Below, piece by piece: positions 1 to 10,541 of a DNA stretch of 64,000 bases (position 1 is the stretch's first letter; the number at the start of each line of letters is the position of its first letter). Origin of the DNA: Cordylochernes scorpioides (Eukaryota; Arthropoda; Arachnida; Pseudoscorpiones; Chernetidae); assembly GCA_030710605.1 (NCBI GenBank), contig CP092872.1, positions 10,841,119 to 10,905,118 on the forward strand. The letters are read 5' to 3'. Both the position numbers and the translations under genes were made by a program. The notes below the pieces were generated by a model, which saw only the letters and a program-made list of their open reading frames with translations, searched no databases and was not told the DNA's origin.

Positions 1-400
1 TCAGAACTCCTTGAAATCAATGGCACACCGCCCCTATATCACCCTGTTCCATGAGATGTCTTTACCAGAATGTAGAGCCTACACGAGCTACCTGATTCTT
101 CATCTACGTCTGAACAACGACCTTCTAGCCTTCACATTTTTGTGTCTTTGCATATTTGTTCTTTGTATAGCACAATTTACATAGTTTAAATTTAACGTAT
201 TTATGCTATATATAGGACATATGTGTTAAGTTAAGTTAAGCAGTCCAGTCCAGCGTTAGGAATAGAGTAGTCTTGTTGACTTAAACATCTTTTGCTACTG
301 TAGCTTTTAGCTTGACAAATAAATAATATTTTCTCAAGTATAAGAGTGGTTTCGTGGCCCAGAGCAACACGACACACATTCTAGAAGCTTTGTCAGATAT
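1..400 (+). other. Possible 3' end of a retroelement or gene (18 codons plus 3' UTR)
   Basis: Frame 1 is open from base 1 to a TGA at 52-54 and ends in a proline-rich tail (...PPLYHPVP). About 260 bp further on lies an AATAAA-rich stretch (near 317-328). The layout fits a coding tail followed by a 3' UTR or LTR, but only 18 codons are visible and no domain can be recognised. It could equally be chance. Confidence 0.2.
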
Positions 401-667
401 TTCCCTCTATATCTAGCGATATTTCATATAATTAAAAATATATAATATGTGAGTTGTTAAGTATTCACAAGTATTCTCATGAAGATTAAGTTTGCCTGGC
501 TGGTATTCATAGTTCTTAGAATTAAGAGACACAAGTATTCTTTTTACTTGGTATATTATATACAAAACTTTAACCCTCGAAATATATAGTGGAACAAACT
601 TATATTTGCATATTTATCTTCTAAATGTACAAAAAAAAACTGAATCTATTTATACTTCATAGGCAAA

Positions 668-857
668 ACATGAGAAAGTTGTACCTTATAGCATGTATAT
701 CGGGATTCAGACAATAACTCTGAAAGATATTACAGTGACATTTATTGAAGACACACCAGATGACCAAGTATGAAAAGAATCGCCTCTTTCTCCCTCAAAA
801 GACAGATGACCGGAGATATAAAAGACAATTACTTCCTTAAGTTTTTCCATGTTTATG
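668..857 (-). repeat. M76 MITE copy (Tc1-like), left end missing
   Basis: This is a copy of the dispersed M76 family, which forms the 76-bp satellite at 23.2-25.6 kb. It keeps the subterminal block (GTATATCGGGATTCAGAC) and the inner part (TTTATTGAAGACACACC...) and ends with the other terminus, ACTTCCTTAAG. It is a monomer, not a tandem array. Confidence 0.7.
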
Positions 858-1108
858 TAACAATTTTGATTAGCTCTCTTCTGTTGTGTGAGCATAATTA
901 ACTTGGTTGACCTTGCGTAGTTCATTTATGTCATCGTAGCGTATGTAAATATGGGACACCACAGATTGTGGGCCAATGGCGGCCCGAGGAGATATCGCCG
1001 AACTTATCTTGTAGATGTTATCTAGTGATGTTAGTTAATGCTGTTAAATACTGTATGATTAAAACTATTTTTGAAATGTATAATTATTTTCAAATAAAAC
1101 AATTTTCT

Positions 1109-1375
1109 ACCGCCCTTACTGCAACGATAATATAATGGGAGGGCCTGGCTCATCAGTTGTGAACCCACCCAGCGGTTTCGCCAGTTTAATCTACCATACC
1201 CCTGTAATATTGAACATTGGGCTCTTTTCCCTTCATACTGATACTGAAGCTAACCTCTCTGAAAGAGTATTTCAAAAAAACTATGGACATAAACTCTGAG
1301 CACAATAGAAATACTTATAATTATAAATATATAAAATGCTTCGAGCAATTACTCTTCCGTAAAATATTTTATCCC
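1109..1375 (+). repeat. Dispersed repeat family D, near full length
   Basis: This copy carries the family landmarks in order: a CTACCGCCCTTACTGCAA block, GGGAGGGCCTGGCTCATCAG, AGCGGTTTCGCCAGTTTAATC, and a tail ending in ATGCTTCGAGCAAT. More than ten copies or pieces are scattered through the window, for example near 31055, 35200, 38505 and 50690. It codes for nothing and its mobilising class is unknown. Confidence 0.7.
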
Positions 1376-1764
1376 ATCTTTGAAAGTTGAATTGAAACAA
1401 TTCCACACTAGTAAACACAATTTCAACTTTATTACTTTATGAATAAAATATTTTTTAACTCTCTTTTTATCCTCTAAGAACTAAGAAAAAAGCTCAAATT
1501 AAAATTTAACAACTGTGATCTGAAACTAAATTGTATCCACCGAATTTATAGTTAATAAAATTTTCAAAGTCGAACTCTCTGGTCATAATATCAGAATCAT
1601 AAATAATAGTTTAAGCTTAATCACCAATATAGGCCTATTTAAAACTATTAATAATAGAAATTCATCAAGAATAATTGATAATAAAAATACAAGGGGTTTA
1701 TAGGATTATTTGTTAGTTGAAAGTTTGTTTAGAAAACATATATGTATGAAAAAATTAAAGATAA

Positions 1765-2020
1765 AAAGGTCAGGTGTTGAATTCAAAAATAAAATGGCAT
1801 CTCCTGACCACGAGCACATGTGCTTTTTAGATGGCAGAGCGCCATCTGGTGGAACAGAAATCAACTAAACATTGATTTAACCTGTTCCCTGATGTTTATT
1901 TCAATGATTAGTTGATTTCTGTTCCACCCGATGGCGTTCTGCCTTCTGTAAAGCACATGTGCTCCTGGTCAGGATATGCCATTTTTATTTTTGATTTCAA
2001 CACCTGACCTTTTTATCTTT
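1765..2020. repeat. Snapback remnant of the 351-bp ribozyme repeat (family R1)
   Basis: Two inverted arms (about 1765-1900 and 1905-2020) match the non-ribozyme part of the 351-bp repeat at 52-54 kb, including CACATGTGCT and the GATGGCG...GGTGGAACAGAAATC blocks. The hammerhead portion is absent. The head-to-head layout is the same as that of the palindrome at 52.0-52.5 kb. Confidence 0.75.
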
Positions 2021-2174
2021 TTTTTTTTCTTTCATTTTTTCATATATGTGTGTATATGCATGTGTGTGTGTGCATATGTGTGCGTATGGCTACATCACAA
2101 AACCAATCTCCTCCTTTACCGGTCCCAAGCCCGGATGAAAAAGGAGGAGGGGGAGCAGTAACAAGCTCACTAAA

Positions 2175-2425
2175 AAACCTGGGTTTAGCTGGCCCGGCTG
2201 ATAGTACCCTGTAAGGGCTCCTGATCCAGGTATACAGGATAAGCAGCGTTTGTACTCCATGCTAGGAGCGGCTGCACATGGCGTCTGTTCCTCATGTCAG
2301 AGGCGCCCATTTCTTTTGGAGCTAAGTCGGCCTGCCACTGAGTAGTGCTCCCAGTCTTAATGACAAAGGCAGACGCATTCTACTTCACCCAGTGTGGAGA
2401 TAAGAAAGAAGAAGAAGAAGAAGAT
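2175..2425 (+). repeat. Non-LTR/SINE-like repeat with (GAA)n tail
   Basis: A moderately GC-rich repeat ends in an AAGAAAGAAGAAGAAG tail, as expected of a retroposed 3' end. Related copies lie at 17205-17372 (+), 37995-38310 (-) and in pieces at 49477-49895 (-). They share the block around TCTTTTGGAGCTAAGTCGGCC and GTCTTAATGACAAAGGC. No coding frame is visible. It may be the 3' end of a LINE or a SINE. Confidence 0.55.
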
Positions 2426-2705
2426 AAAACCAATGTTTTATTCAGTTCCAAACATTTCAGTAACTTTCTGTCACTCACCACAGGTAAATGATTCATTTCA
2501 GAAATTATCATTCCCTCTGAAGAGACTCGCAGCAATTAACTGAAACTTTGGGAATTAAAAATTGGTTGATGAATCTATATTTTTTCCAAACATGAGGAAA
2601 TTTACATAAACCCACACTTTAATGGTTTTCTATAACAAAAAATTCCCTTTTCTGTTTGAAAGTTAAAAAGCCCTCTTACTGATATTGCTATATACATGTC
2701 GTAAA

Positions 2706-3080
2706 CCCGGGTAAGCCAACAAGTGAGTTGGAAGCAGTCGGGGTTGAGTGGCAAAGCGTTCAGAGTGGGAAGTCCGCACGGGACAGTAAGGACAAAGTTT
2801 GGGATCAAAAGACGCTCTCCTAGTACGTCTCAAGTGGCACCAGGACCAGGAGAAAGTTGAGGACTAACTGAGGAAAGCTCGGCGTCCTGCATGAAGCCGC
2901 GGAGGCAGGGAGGAATCAAATCGGCGGCCACGAGGGCCGCCGTGAGACCTAGCACTGAGTGGCCTGTCCGAAAATATCCACTGTAACCTAACTAACTGTC
3001 AACATCCGAACCAACGCCCTTTTTGTCCCTCTATGGATCCTCCCCCGGGCGTCCGGTGGCAAGCTGGTGTCACTTTGAGA
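2706..3080. other. GC-richer anonymous block, no open frame
   Basis: About 370 bp of clearly higher GC content than its surroundings begins with AACCCGGGTAAGCC and includes GGCGGCCACGAGGGCCGCC, a short palindrome. No frame is open across it. It is probably a fragment of an unrecognised transposon. Confidence 0.35.
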
Positions 3081-3155
3081 CGACTAGAAAAGACGTCATA
3101 CTTTATTACTTACATATCACATTGTTTAAATCACGATATACATTATTTTAAATAA

Positions 3156-4170
3156 CCAAAGCGGCATAACAGGATATATATATCCTCATTCCATCAACTT
3201 ACAGTAATGCCTGTGAAGGATTATAAAGATACGAAAGCCTGTATTTTTCACGAATAAAGAAACGCATTTCTATTGTTAATATTCTTATTTAAGGATTTCC
3301 AACTAACCATTCTAACTAATACTCATATATATAACGTAAATTTTAACTATTGATTGCATTTAAGGAACACCAAAGTTGGTTAAGTAATATACAATATACA
3401 ATATACAGATTTGCTATCATTCAGGTCTTATGTAAAACACTTAAATAAAACACTATTAATAGGATTATCTTTCTTTATTAATTTCAGAGTAATTAGAAGG
3501 TTTATAAAACTAACAAGTACTAATCATTTATATCCAGATAGTTTTTAGCTTGGTTTTGACCGTGTAGTAGAGCGGTCTAGAGATTAATTTGGCGAAACCG
3601 CTGAGAGGGTTCACTACTGATAAGCCAAGCCCTCTCTTTCAATGACTCATATCATTGCAGTAAGGTCTGTAGAAGTAATATTTGATGATATTCAAAAGAA
3701 ACGCATTGCCAGTATATTTATTTGTGTAAAATTTTAAGAATAATTAGAAGTTTAAAACAAGTACTAATCATTTATTTCGAAATAGTTTATAACTCGGTTT
3801 TAGACGAAAAATTCCCGTTTCTGTTTAAAAGCCCTTCTACTGACATTGCAATATAGATTAAGTTAATTAACCAAAGCGACATAACAGCATTTCCTACTAA
3901 CCATTCCAACTAATACTATCGTATAACATAAATTCAACTATTAATTACATTTAAGGAACACCAAGTTTGGTAAGTAATTCGCCATTTTGAATTCGCCAAT
4001 ATATAGATTTGCTTTCATTACGTTTTTCATGCAAAAACTCTTAAATGAATATCTATTAATCGGATTCTTTCTTAATTATTTACAGAATAATTAGAAGGTT
4101 TATTTAACTAATCATTACTAATCATTTATTTCGAAATAGATTTTAACTTGTTTTTGACCTTTTCTATGTA
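3156..4170. repeat. Diverged direct duplication in AT-rich DNA
   Basis: Segments at about 3156-3560 and 3862-4165, with a piece at 3722-3795, share an ordered set of blocks: AACCAAAGCGGCATAAC, AAGGAACACCAA, TAATTAGAAGG and TACTAATCATTTAT. They are old direct copies of one repeat. A minus-strand piece of family D sits between them at 3562-3675. From 4170 to 5120 I see only AT-rich sequence and a degenerate GCCCGAAAGCTTGC hairpin near 4428-4465. Confidence 0.5.
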
Positions 4171-5124
4171 AAAAAAAAACGTCTTTTTTTTTGTTGTTTT
4201 TTGGTCCGAGAATATTTGGCATATTCCCCTATAGTTTCAAACTCCAAGCATATCAATTCCTTATTTATATATTTACTTAATATCTTTCTAATTATAAAAT
4301 AATCATAACTAATGCAAATACTCATTTTCATAATTTATTCCGCAAATATGTAAATAGTTATATGTATATATTATCTTTTTATCCATTGTACCTGCATTAT
4401 AGTACCAAGTTTGATGCTGTAATCACGCCTGTAGAAGGTTTTTTGCCCGAAAGCTTGCTTTAATATATTTCTATTAAAAGAAACTCTTCTTCTTTTATTT
4501 CGTCTTTTCGTCTAAATATTTTTGTAAAAATAGAATTTTAATCCTTTTATAATGAGATCCAATTGAAAGAGCGTAATTAATTCTAAATTGTGTGCGGAAG
4601 GAATATAAGGAATATTTATTTAGCGTTAATTTGTTCCTATACAAATAAATTACATAATATATATAGAGGTAAATTTACTAAATGATTCAATAAAATAGTG
4701 GTCAAATATTATCATATACTTTGTGTGGTAATATCTTACTAACCGACATTTTGTCAGTGAGCTACAGTTAATCATATTTGCACAGTAAAACATGCTAAAA
4801 AACACAAAGTCGAGATTTTTTATTTTTAAAATAACCCAAAGATATATGCAAAATAGTAAAAGAACAAATGGATATGCAAATAAATGCTAATAATCAATAT
4901 AGAAATCAATATATTAATCAAAATGTGCATGAATAAAACTTTTAAAACACGTAAAATTTATATATATGACTTATCTCTCTGTAAAATATCTGTATTTATA
5001 AAATATTTCGAAATAAAAATAATAATTAGATTCTATTTATAAAAAAAAAACAAGCAAAATATTTAGACATTTCGCTTCCGTGGTTTTTCTTCTATACAAG
5101 AAATGATTCTATTTAGAGCAAAAT

Positions 5125-5215
5125 TGTTTATTCTTACTACGATAGAAAATATAGAGATGGCCTGACTCATCAGTAATAAACCCTCCTAGCGGTTTCGCCA
5201 GTTCAATCGACCATA
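5125..5215 (+). repeat. Fragment of dispersed repeat family D
   Basis: It contains a diverged form of the CTCATCAGT...AGCGGTTTCGCCAGTT block. It is followed by AT-rich sequence and a poly-C/CT low-complexity stretch at 5598-5640. Confidence 0.6.
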
Positions 5216-5899
5216 CTGATATTGTATATATGTATTTATTATTGAATTAGGCTAATCTACTTATATAGCCAGTTATTTTAAAAATATTCTTATAGCTGAA
5301 GGAAAATATGAATAGGCCTTTGTTCCTCCCAACTTATAGAATTAAGATCGGCCCGTAGAGAGAGATTGAAACTACTTTATTCCACAACAAAGACAATATG
5401 AGGTTATATAAGGTTATATTACAGTATAAATCATTTTATTCGTGATCGAACGTTGTGGCCCACTGTACGTATTCAATATACAGTTACGAGCGTCATGCGT
5501 TCTTCATCTCTTAATTCTTCAGTTTTCATCTCTGTCACCGTTTGCTTTTTTTTTTTGGAATGGCGCTCTCCTATTGGTTGGCTACGATCACGCCACCTTT
5601 GCCCCCCCCCCCCCCCCCCATCATGCCCTCCCCCCCCACTTGCTTTTTCGTTTTTGTAACTATTGTGTTGGAGCGGGTCGCTCCTTAAATAAATGTATAT
5701 TAAGAGTTAATAACTAAATGGAATCCTCTCTTTCTTTTTCCCAGTAAGAGACGCCTACGGAAGTCAACAGTACATAGACAGATAAAGCACATAGGCTATA
5801 GTTATTAACTAATATATGCATATATTTAAGGCGCCAATTTATAATTGTAACAAATAGTATTTGAATAAAAACATTCAATCGGGTAAAACACGTGCATTG

Positions 5900-6430
5900 C
5901 CCGGGTCATTCGGCTAGTTACATCCCAAACACGACACCAGCCATCTCTGTCTTGAGCTCGATGTGCCATCTCGGTGACCGTTTAACCAGTGAGTTCCTTT
6001 AATTGGTTCACGAAGAATGTCGGTGGGCATCCAGGTATGTGTCGCCCAGACATCTTTCCGGTCAGTATGGTGTACTCCATTCCCCTGTGTAACGCGATGT
6101 GACCGAAGAATCTCAAACAATTACATTACACAGAAGTCGGTCATCTTCCGAAATCGATAGTTGTGATAGTATCGCTATCCAAGATATACGAAACATTCTT
6201 CGCCAACAATACATCTCGAACGCATCGATTTTATTCTCTAGCGTTGATGTTATAGTGCAAGACTCTGAAGCATAAGTAGCCACCGAGAAAACTAGTGCCC
6301 GGACTCTCATTGTTTCTCGTCGTGATACTAAGGATATAAGGTTAAATATAAAGATATCTGTGTATCCTTTCTGACGGCAACTCCCATCTTTGCCGCTACG
6401 TCGATCTGGCGCAATTGGCACACCCGGAGC
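5900..6430 (-). pseudogene. Decayed LINE reverse-transcriptase C-terminal region
   Basis: Two minus-strand frames joined by a frameshift near 6115 (6421-6113, then 6120-5914) resemble the region after the palm in animal LINE ORF2 proteins. The first carries the IDAFEMYCWRRMFRISW signature, normally downstream of a YGSE-type block and here degenerate as YASE. The second resembles the following G-N-G-x-x-x-T ... R-x-P-x-x-W segment. The reverse-transcriptase core and endonuclease are absent, so this is a truncated, dead LINE copy. The clade cannot be fixed by eye; RTE- or jockey-like groups carry this motif. Confidence 0.6.
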
Positions 6431-6724
6431 CCCTGCCGAGTGAGATTTTTACCATGTAAATCTGCCAATTCACAGTCTGAAGTCTATCCAAGGTGTCCTT
6501 AGTTTATTCTTGTATGGAACTTTCCAACGGTTTTTATGGAATGTGAACTACACTCACTTTACCTTCATTTGTAAACAGCGGTCAATGGTCTCTCTAGGGG
6601 AGTCTACAGCGCTTTAATCACAACCCATATATACGGCGTGGAATCATACAGAGCGGATTCACGATTGGCATACATCCACATTGTTTAAATTTCTGATCTC
6701 GTCATAAATCTGTCTTTGTTACCA

Positions 6725-7080
6725 TCATAAGTGGTGTTCGTCTGCTTTTTGTAGATTCATATTCTTTTGTAGTTTATTTAGATTTGATTTAAATAAGAAT
6801 GAATGAATATACTTTATAAATAATAGAGTAGGTTTTAGATTTGATTTTAAGAAGAATGAATGAATAAATAAATACTTTACAAAGAATAGAATAGGTTTTA
6901 TTAACCACGAATAGATTACAATGCCTCCCAACAATGGCGGAGATCAGTAAACAAAACAACCAACAGTGACAAGCAACAAAATAAAACTCACATATTAAAA
7001 TGAACAAATAAATTAATTAAAAAACAAATGAATAAAATAAATGCAAATAAATGAATAAATGAATATTTACATTTGAATCC
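6725..7080. repeat. AT-rich local duplication of about 58 bp
   Basis: A segment with AGATTTGATTT...GAATGAATGAAT is repeated at about 6778 and 6837, followed by AATAAATGAA-type simple sequence. The short minus-strand frames here come from this low complexity. No gene is supported. Confidence 0.45.
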
Positions 7081-7269
7081 AACAAGTGGTATAAAGTTAC
7101 TTCGTTACATATCGCCAATGCTTACTTTATAATTCCAGTCTCTTACAGTGTCGTTATATGGCATGATCCATATATTCAGTTTAGAGTTAATTTTTTATAT
7201 GTATATCTAAATATAAGACTCCGATACAAGGTTGTCCTAAAGGTTCGTAAACACTTGAAAAAATGAAAT

Positions 7270-7518
7270 ACCAATATTATTCGCCGTTACGTATAATGTA
7301 TTTGTATTATGTATAAAGTAATTGTATTATTATGTATTCGCCGTAATAATATTATTCGCCGTTATGTATAATGTATTTGTATTATGTATAAAGTAATTGT
7401 ATTATTATGTATTCGCCGTAATAATTTTATTCGCCGTTATGTATAATGTCTTTGTATTATGTATAAAGTAATTGTATTATTATGTATTCGCCGTAATAAT
7501 ATTATGCGCCGTTATGTA
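7270..7518. repeat. 75-bp tandem array, left part
   Basis: Units contain TATTCGCCGTAATAATATTA and TTTGTATTATGTATAAAG. The same array resumes at 9727-10113 and again at 13868-14065. It is therefore one array split by two later insertions. Confidence 0.85.
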
Positions 7519-9726
7519 CCAATTACCAATTAAACAGATTTTATTGACTTCACAGTCAATTAGTACACTCCGGAGAGAAAGCTTAAAAATTTACAATTAT
7601 TTAACAATTATTTCAACAGGAGGTCGGACGGCAAGGCGGCCCTAAGCTCAGATAGGTCCCTGAGAGTAAGGGAGTGTAAGTCCCGAGTGTGCTCGGAAAG
7701 CTTGTCCAGGATTTGGATGATGGCTTTCCTGTCCTCCGGGAAAAGTCTCCTGAGGAAGCCCTTCCTATCCTCAGGGTATAGCACCGCCTCCACGAGGTCA
7801 GGGTATAGAGAGTCCAGTTGTGGCCAGAGGTTGAGTTCCTTCATCAATTGGATGGTTAAAAGCCGCAATTCATCGCAACGTGTGGCCATGGCCGGCGTCG
7901 ACTCCCTCTCTTGGGGAGCGGGTGGTGCTGGCTCGGCAGGCCAAGGCGCAGGCAGTGGGGGTGTTGGAGGCACTGCCGCCGGTCCTTTTTTCAATTCGGA
8001 TTTGACCTGGTGTAAGATTTTGTATACATTGGTATTGCCTGCGGGCTTCAGGCCAAGGATTTGTTTAATCAGACCGGCAAGAGCATCGGTCTGCGGAGGT
8101 GTCAGGAGCCAGCGTTTTCTTTGGGCCTTGGTTCTCGAGGAGAGGAGGTCCAAGACCTCCTCCCGCCCAAGACCAAGAACATCCGTCCCAGTAAAGGACA
8201 CGGTGGGGCTTGTCCGGATGAACGCCACGAGGTCATCTCTCATGGATGTCCTGCTTGATGTTGTAGAGGAAGCGGAGGACTCCTCGATGGCGGTCATTTC
8301 AATGTCCTGAGCGGGGGGTCCCGACTTCGTTGATTGGGGGCTCACGGAACCCCCAGGAGCCCGCAAGGACGGAGCTGGTATCACAGGTGGAGGGGCAGGA
8401 GACGTGTCCTCCACAGGTAAAGCCAAAGGCGCTGGTGGTGGTGGCCGGGGTGCAGCAGGTGGAAGTAGCGCGGCACGGTTCGCGGGAGGCACGTCGGAGA
8501 GCTCCATGGTTGGACTGGGAGACGCCGAAGGTGGAGGCTGGGCGGATGGCTGCTGAGGCAGGCCAGGCGCAGACGCTGAAGGGACGCTGGTGGGAGAGGT
8601 AGGTGTGGCCGGTCCAGGAGCGTTGGTTCGCCCTGCAAGCAGGGGGCAGTTGGCCCGGCGATGTCCTTGGCCTCGGCACCTGGAGCACCTAATCCCGGAG
8701 GATAGGTATGCGGGCCAGGCCTCGCCTTTGATGGTGATGTTGAGACGGGTGGGCAGTCCCTCGATGGTCATTCCTTCGCGGAGGATGATGAACGCCTCTC
8801 GGCGGCCGTCGTTGTAGGTGTATGGGCCCGCTTTCATCAGCTTGGGGGCGATGGATGTAACTCGCCCAAGAGGTGTAAGGGCGCTGATGACGGCTGCATC
8901 CCCCACGAAGAAGGGGAGGTTGCCCACCGTTATTCGCTCCGCCCTCTTGCGGAACGGGAAGGCCCTGTGGAGTGTTCCCTCCACCTCGAGGCCCTCGTTG
9001 ACGAGGCGCTCGGCCATGCCTCTGTTTGCCAGTCCCACCAGGAAGTGGCCGTTCATCTTGGTCACTTGGAAGACCTCCCTGGTGCTCCCAAACATTCGAT
9101 CCATGGCCCTCATGTAATGGTAGGGCTCCAGTTCAGGGCTGTGCTCTATATAGACGCAGTGGTCTTCTGTTGAGGACGCTTGCCGCGCCCTGGCCTCCAC
9201 GATATGCGCTCGGGTAGTCCTGACTTCCTGGGCGCGCGGCGCCCATCTTGCCGAAGATTGCGGACGGCGGTTAGTTCTGGCACCTCCTAAATTGGAGGAA
9301 GGTGCGGCCGCTGGAGACGAATTCGCCGAACCGCGACGTCTCTTTCTTTTCTGGACAACGGTGAAGTTGCCCTCATATTCGGAGTTGCTATCCTCCGTTA
9401 ATTCTGCCCAGTTTCTATGGGCTTGGGCAGCAGCCTCAGAGGATGAAGCAGCGGCAAAGTCGGTCGGCGCGGCCGGATTTGCATCCTTGCCGCCGGTAGC
9501 CGGATTTGCATATCTTTGATTCTTCGTCGATTTCATTGAAGAATTGAACTTCAAAGCGTTTTTCGCTGGTAATTCCGCACTGGGCTGTGCTTTTGAGCCG
9601 AGCTTTACAGGCTTTTCTTCGGCTTTTGAAGGGCTTTCAGCCCGTGCTAAACTCGGCGTATTGCCGGAACTCATACATCCGCCCGAGGCGAAATACGCGG
9701 AGCTCGCGCGACGCGTGGCCGCACGG
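7519..9726 (-). mobile_element. ORF1-only LINE-like (half-LINE) element, intact frame
   Basis: A GC-rich (about 60%) 2.2-kb block sits abruptly inside the AT-rich 75-bp array. On the minus strand it has a short 5' leader (9726-9675), one long ORF, and a 3' UTR with TCAATAAAATCTG followed by a tail of two AATTGGT units at the insertion edge (7519-7534). These are retroposon features. No ORF2 is present. Array sequence stops at GTTATGTA on the left and resumes at TCTTTGTATT on the right. About 5 bp of the unit is missing between them and no target duplication is visible. This resembles mammalian HAL1 elements in layout only. Confidence 0.65.
7608..9674 (-). CDS. ORF1/Gag-like nucleic-acid-binding protein, 688 aa, CCHC zinc knuckle
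   Basis: The protein would bind element RNA as a non-LTR ORF1 (Gag-like) protein. Residues 1-165 are low complexity with a basic patch QKRKRRR (about 108-114). Residues 170-330 look like paired RRM-type folds (for example ITVGNLPFF near 248). They lead into one zinc knuckle, C-x2-C-x4-H-x4-C, at C330, C333, H338 and C343. Residues 350-480 are proline/serine rich, and the C-terminal 200 residues are predicted helical with leucine-rich repeats of charge. The start is the first Met after the 5' edge and the frame is uninterrupted. Its GC-rich codon use contrasts sharply with the surroundings. No reverse transcriptase follows. A domesticated gag gene is an alternative, but the retroposon tail argues for a young insertion. 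Plus-strand frames here are shadows of this ORF. Confidence 0.7.
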   Translation of the reverse strand: MSSGNTPSLARAESPSKAEEKPVKLGSKAQPSAELPAKNALKFNSSMKSTKNQRYANPATGGKDANPAAPTDFAAASSSEAAAQAHRNWAELTEDSNSEYEGNFTVVQKRKRRRGSANSSPAAAPSSNLGGARTNRRPQSSARWAPRAQEVRTTRAHIVEARARQASSTEDHCVYIEHSPELEPYHYMRAMDRMFGSTREVFQVTKMNGHFLVGLANRGMAERLVNEGLEVEGTLHRAFPFRKRAERITVGNLPFFVGDAAVISALTPLGRVTSIAPKLMKAGPYTYNDGRREAFIILREGMTIEGLPTRLNITIKGEAWPAYLSSGIRCSRCRGQGHRRANCPLLAGRTNAPGPATPTSPTSVPSASAPGLPQQPSAQPPPSASPSPTMELSDVPPANRAALLPPAAPRPPPPAPLALPVEDTSPAPPPVIPAPSLRAPGGSVSPQSTKSGPPAQDIEMTAIEESSASSTTSSRTSMRDDLVAFIRTSPTVSFTGTDVLGLGREEVLDLLSSRTKAQRKRWLLTPPQTDALAGLIKQILGLKPAGNTNVYKILHQVKSELKKGPAAVPPTPPLPAPWPAEPAPPAPQERESTPAMATRCDELRLLTIQLMKELNLWPQLDSLYPDLVEAVLYPEDRKGFLRRLFPEDRKAIIQILDKLSEHTRDLHSLTLRDLSELRAALPSDLLLK

Positions 9727-10113
9727 TCTTTGTATTATGTATAAAGTAATTGTAGTATGTATTCGCCGTAATAATATTATGCGCCGTTATGTATAATTAC
9801 TTTGTATTATGTATAAAGTAATTGTATTATTATGTATTCGCCGTAATAATATTATGCGCCGTTATGTATAATGTCTTTGTATTATGTATAAAGTAATTGT
9901 ATTATTATGTATTCGCCGTAATAATATTATGCGCCGTTATGTATAATGTCTTTGTATTATGTATAAAGTAATTGTATTATTATGTATTCGCCGTAATAAT
10001 ATTATTCGCCGTTATGTATAATGTCTTTGTATTATGTATAAAGTAATTGTATTATTATGTATTCGCCGTAATAATATTATTCGCCGTTATGTATAATGTC
10101 TTTGTATTATGTA
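9727..10113. repeat. 75-bp tandem array, middle part
   Basis: About five units; the repeat of CCGTAATAATATTAT at 9841 and 9916 gives a period of 75 bp. Units differ by single bases, such as ATTATGCGCC versus ATTATTCGCC. The array is interrupted at its right edge by the PLE insertion. Confidence 0.9.
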
Positions 10114-10170
10114 TAAAGTAATTGTTAGAATGAAATAAGGTAAGTAAAGGAGCTTCTTTATACACGTTTA

Positions 10171-10214
10171 TTCTCGCTAGCTTTCGAACCTACAAGGTTC
10201 TTCATCTGGCATGG
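10171..10214 (-). ncRNA. Hammerhead-like hairpin at PLE terminus (minus copy)
   Basis: On the minus strand it reads CAGATGA, a stem GAACC/GGTTC, GAAA, then AGCT, a self-complementary minimal stem III. A short stem I encloses this. The first box differs from the consensus CUGAUGA at U4, and a base is bulged next to stem II. PLEs are known to encode minimal type I hammerheads, so position and architecture fit, but activity is doubtful. Confidence 0.45.
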
Positions 10215-10477
10215 ATAGCTTTTACACTAACAAAAGTACTGCAACACAGGGACCTTATATACACCTAGGAGGAAATTTACATACTTAAGCTAATGGATTA
10301 AAAGAGAATATATGACGCCGACGTTAAAATTGGAATATTTACATATAAAAAACCGAAAACAAGATTTGTAAAATTATGAATATATGCAAAACCAGCCAAC
10401 ATTGTTGCGACAAATGAGTAAATGTCCAAGGGCACAACCAGGGGCCCCACTCAATGTCACAACCAATGGGTAGGGGA

Positions 10478-10516
10478 TAGGGGGGGGGGGGAAGGAAGTG
10501 GGGGGGGGGGGGGGGT
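10478..10516 (-). repeat. Poly-G tracts in the PLE 3' region (minus copy)
   Basis: Two runs of ten or more G on the plus strand (C on the element sense strand) are separated by GAAGGAAGT. The mirror copy is at 13438-13480. They lie between the PLE stop codon and the terminal hairpin. The G-rich strand could fold into a G-quadruplex. Confidence 0.6.
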
Positions 10517-10541
10517 TGGGTGGGAGGAGTAGTATCTACTT

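Noticed and set aside
7687-9796. Several plus-strand frames of 60-207 codons
   Set aside because: They are antisense shadows of the GC-rich 688-codon ORF and show no domain.
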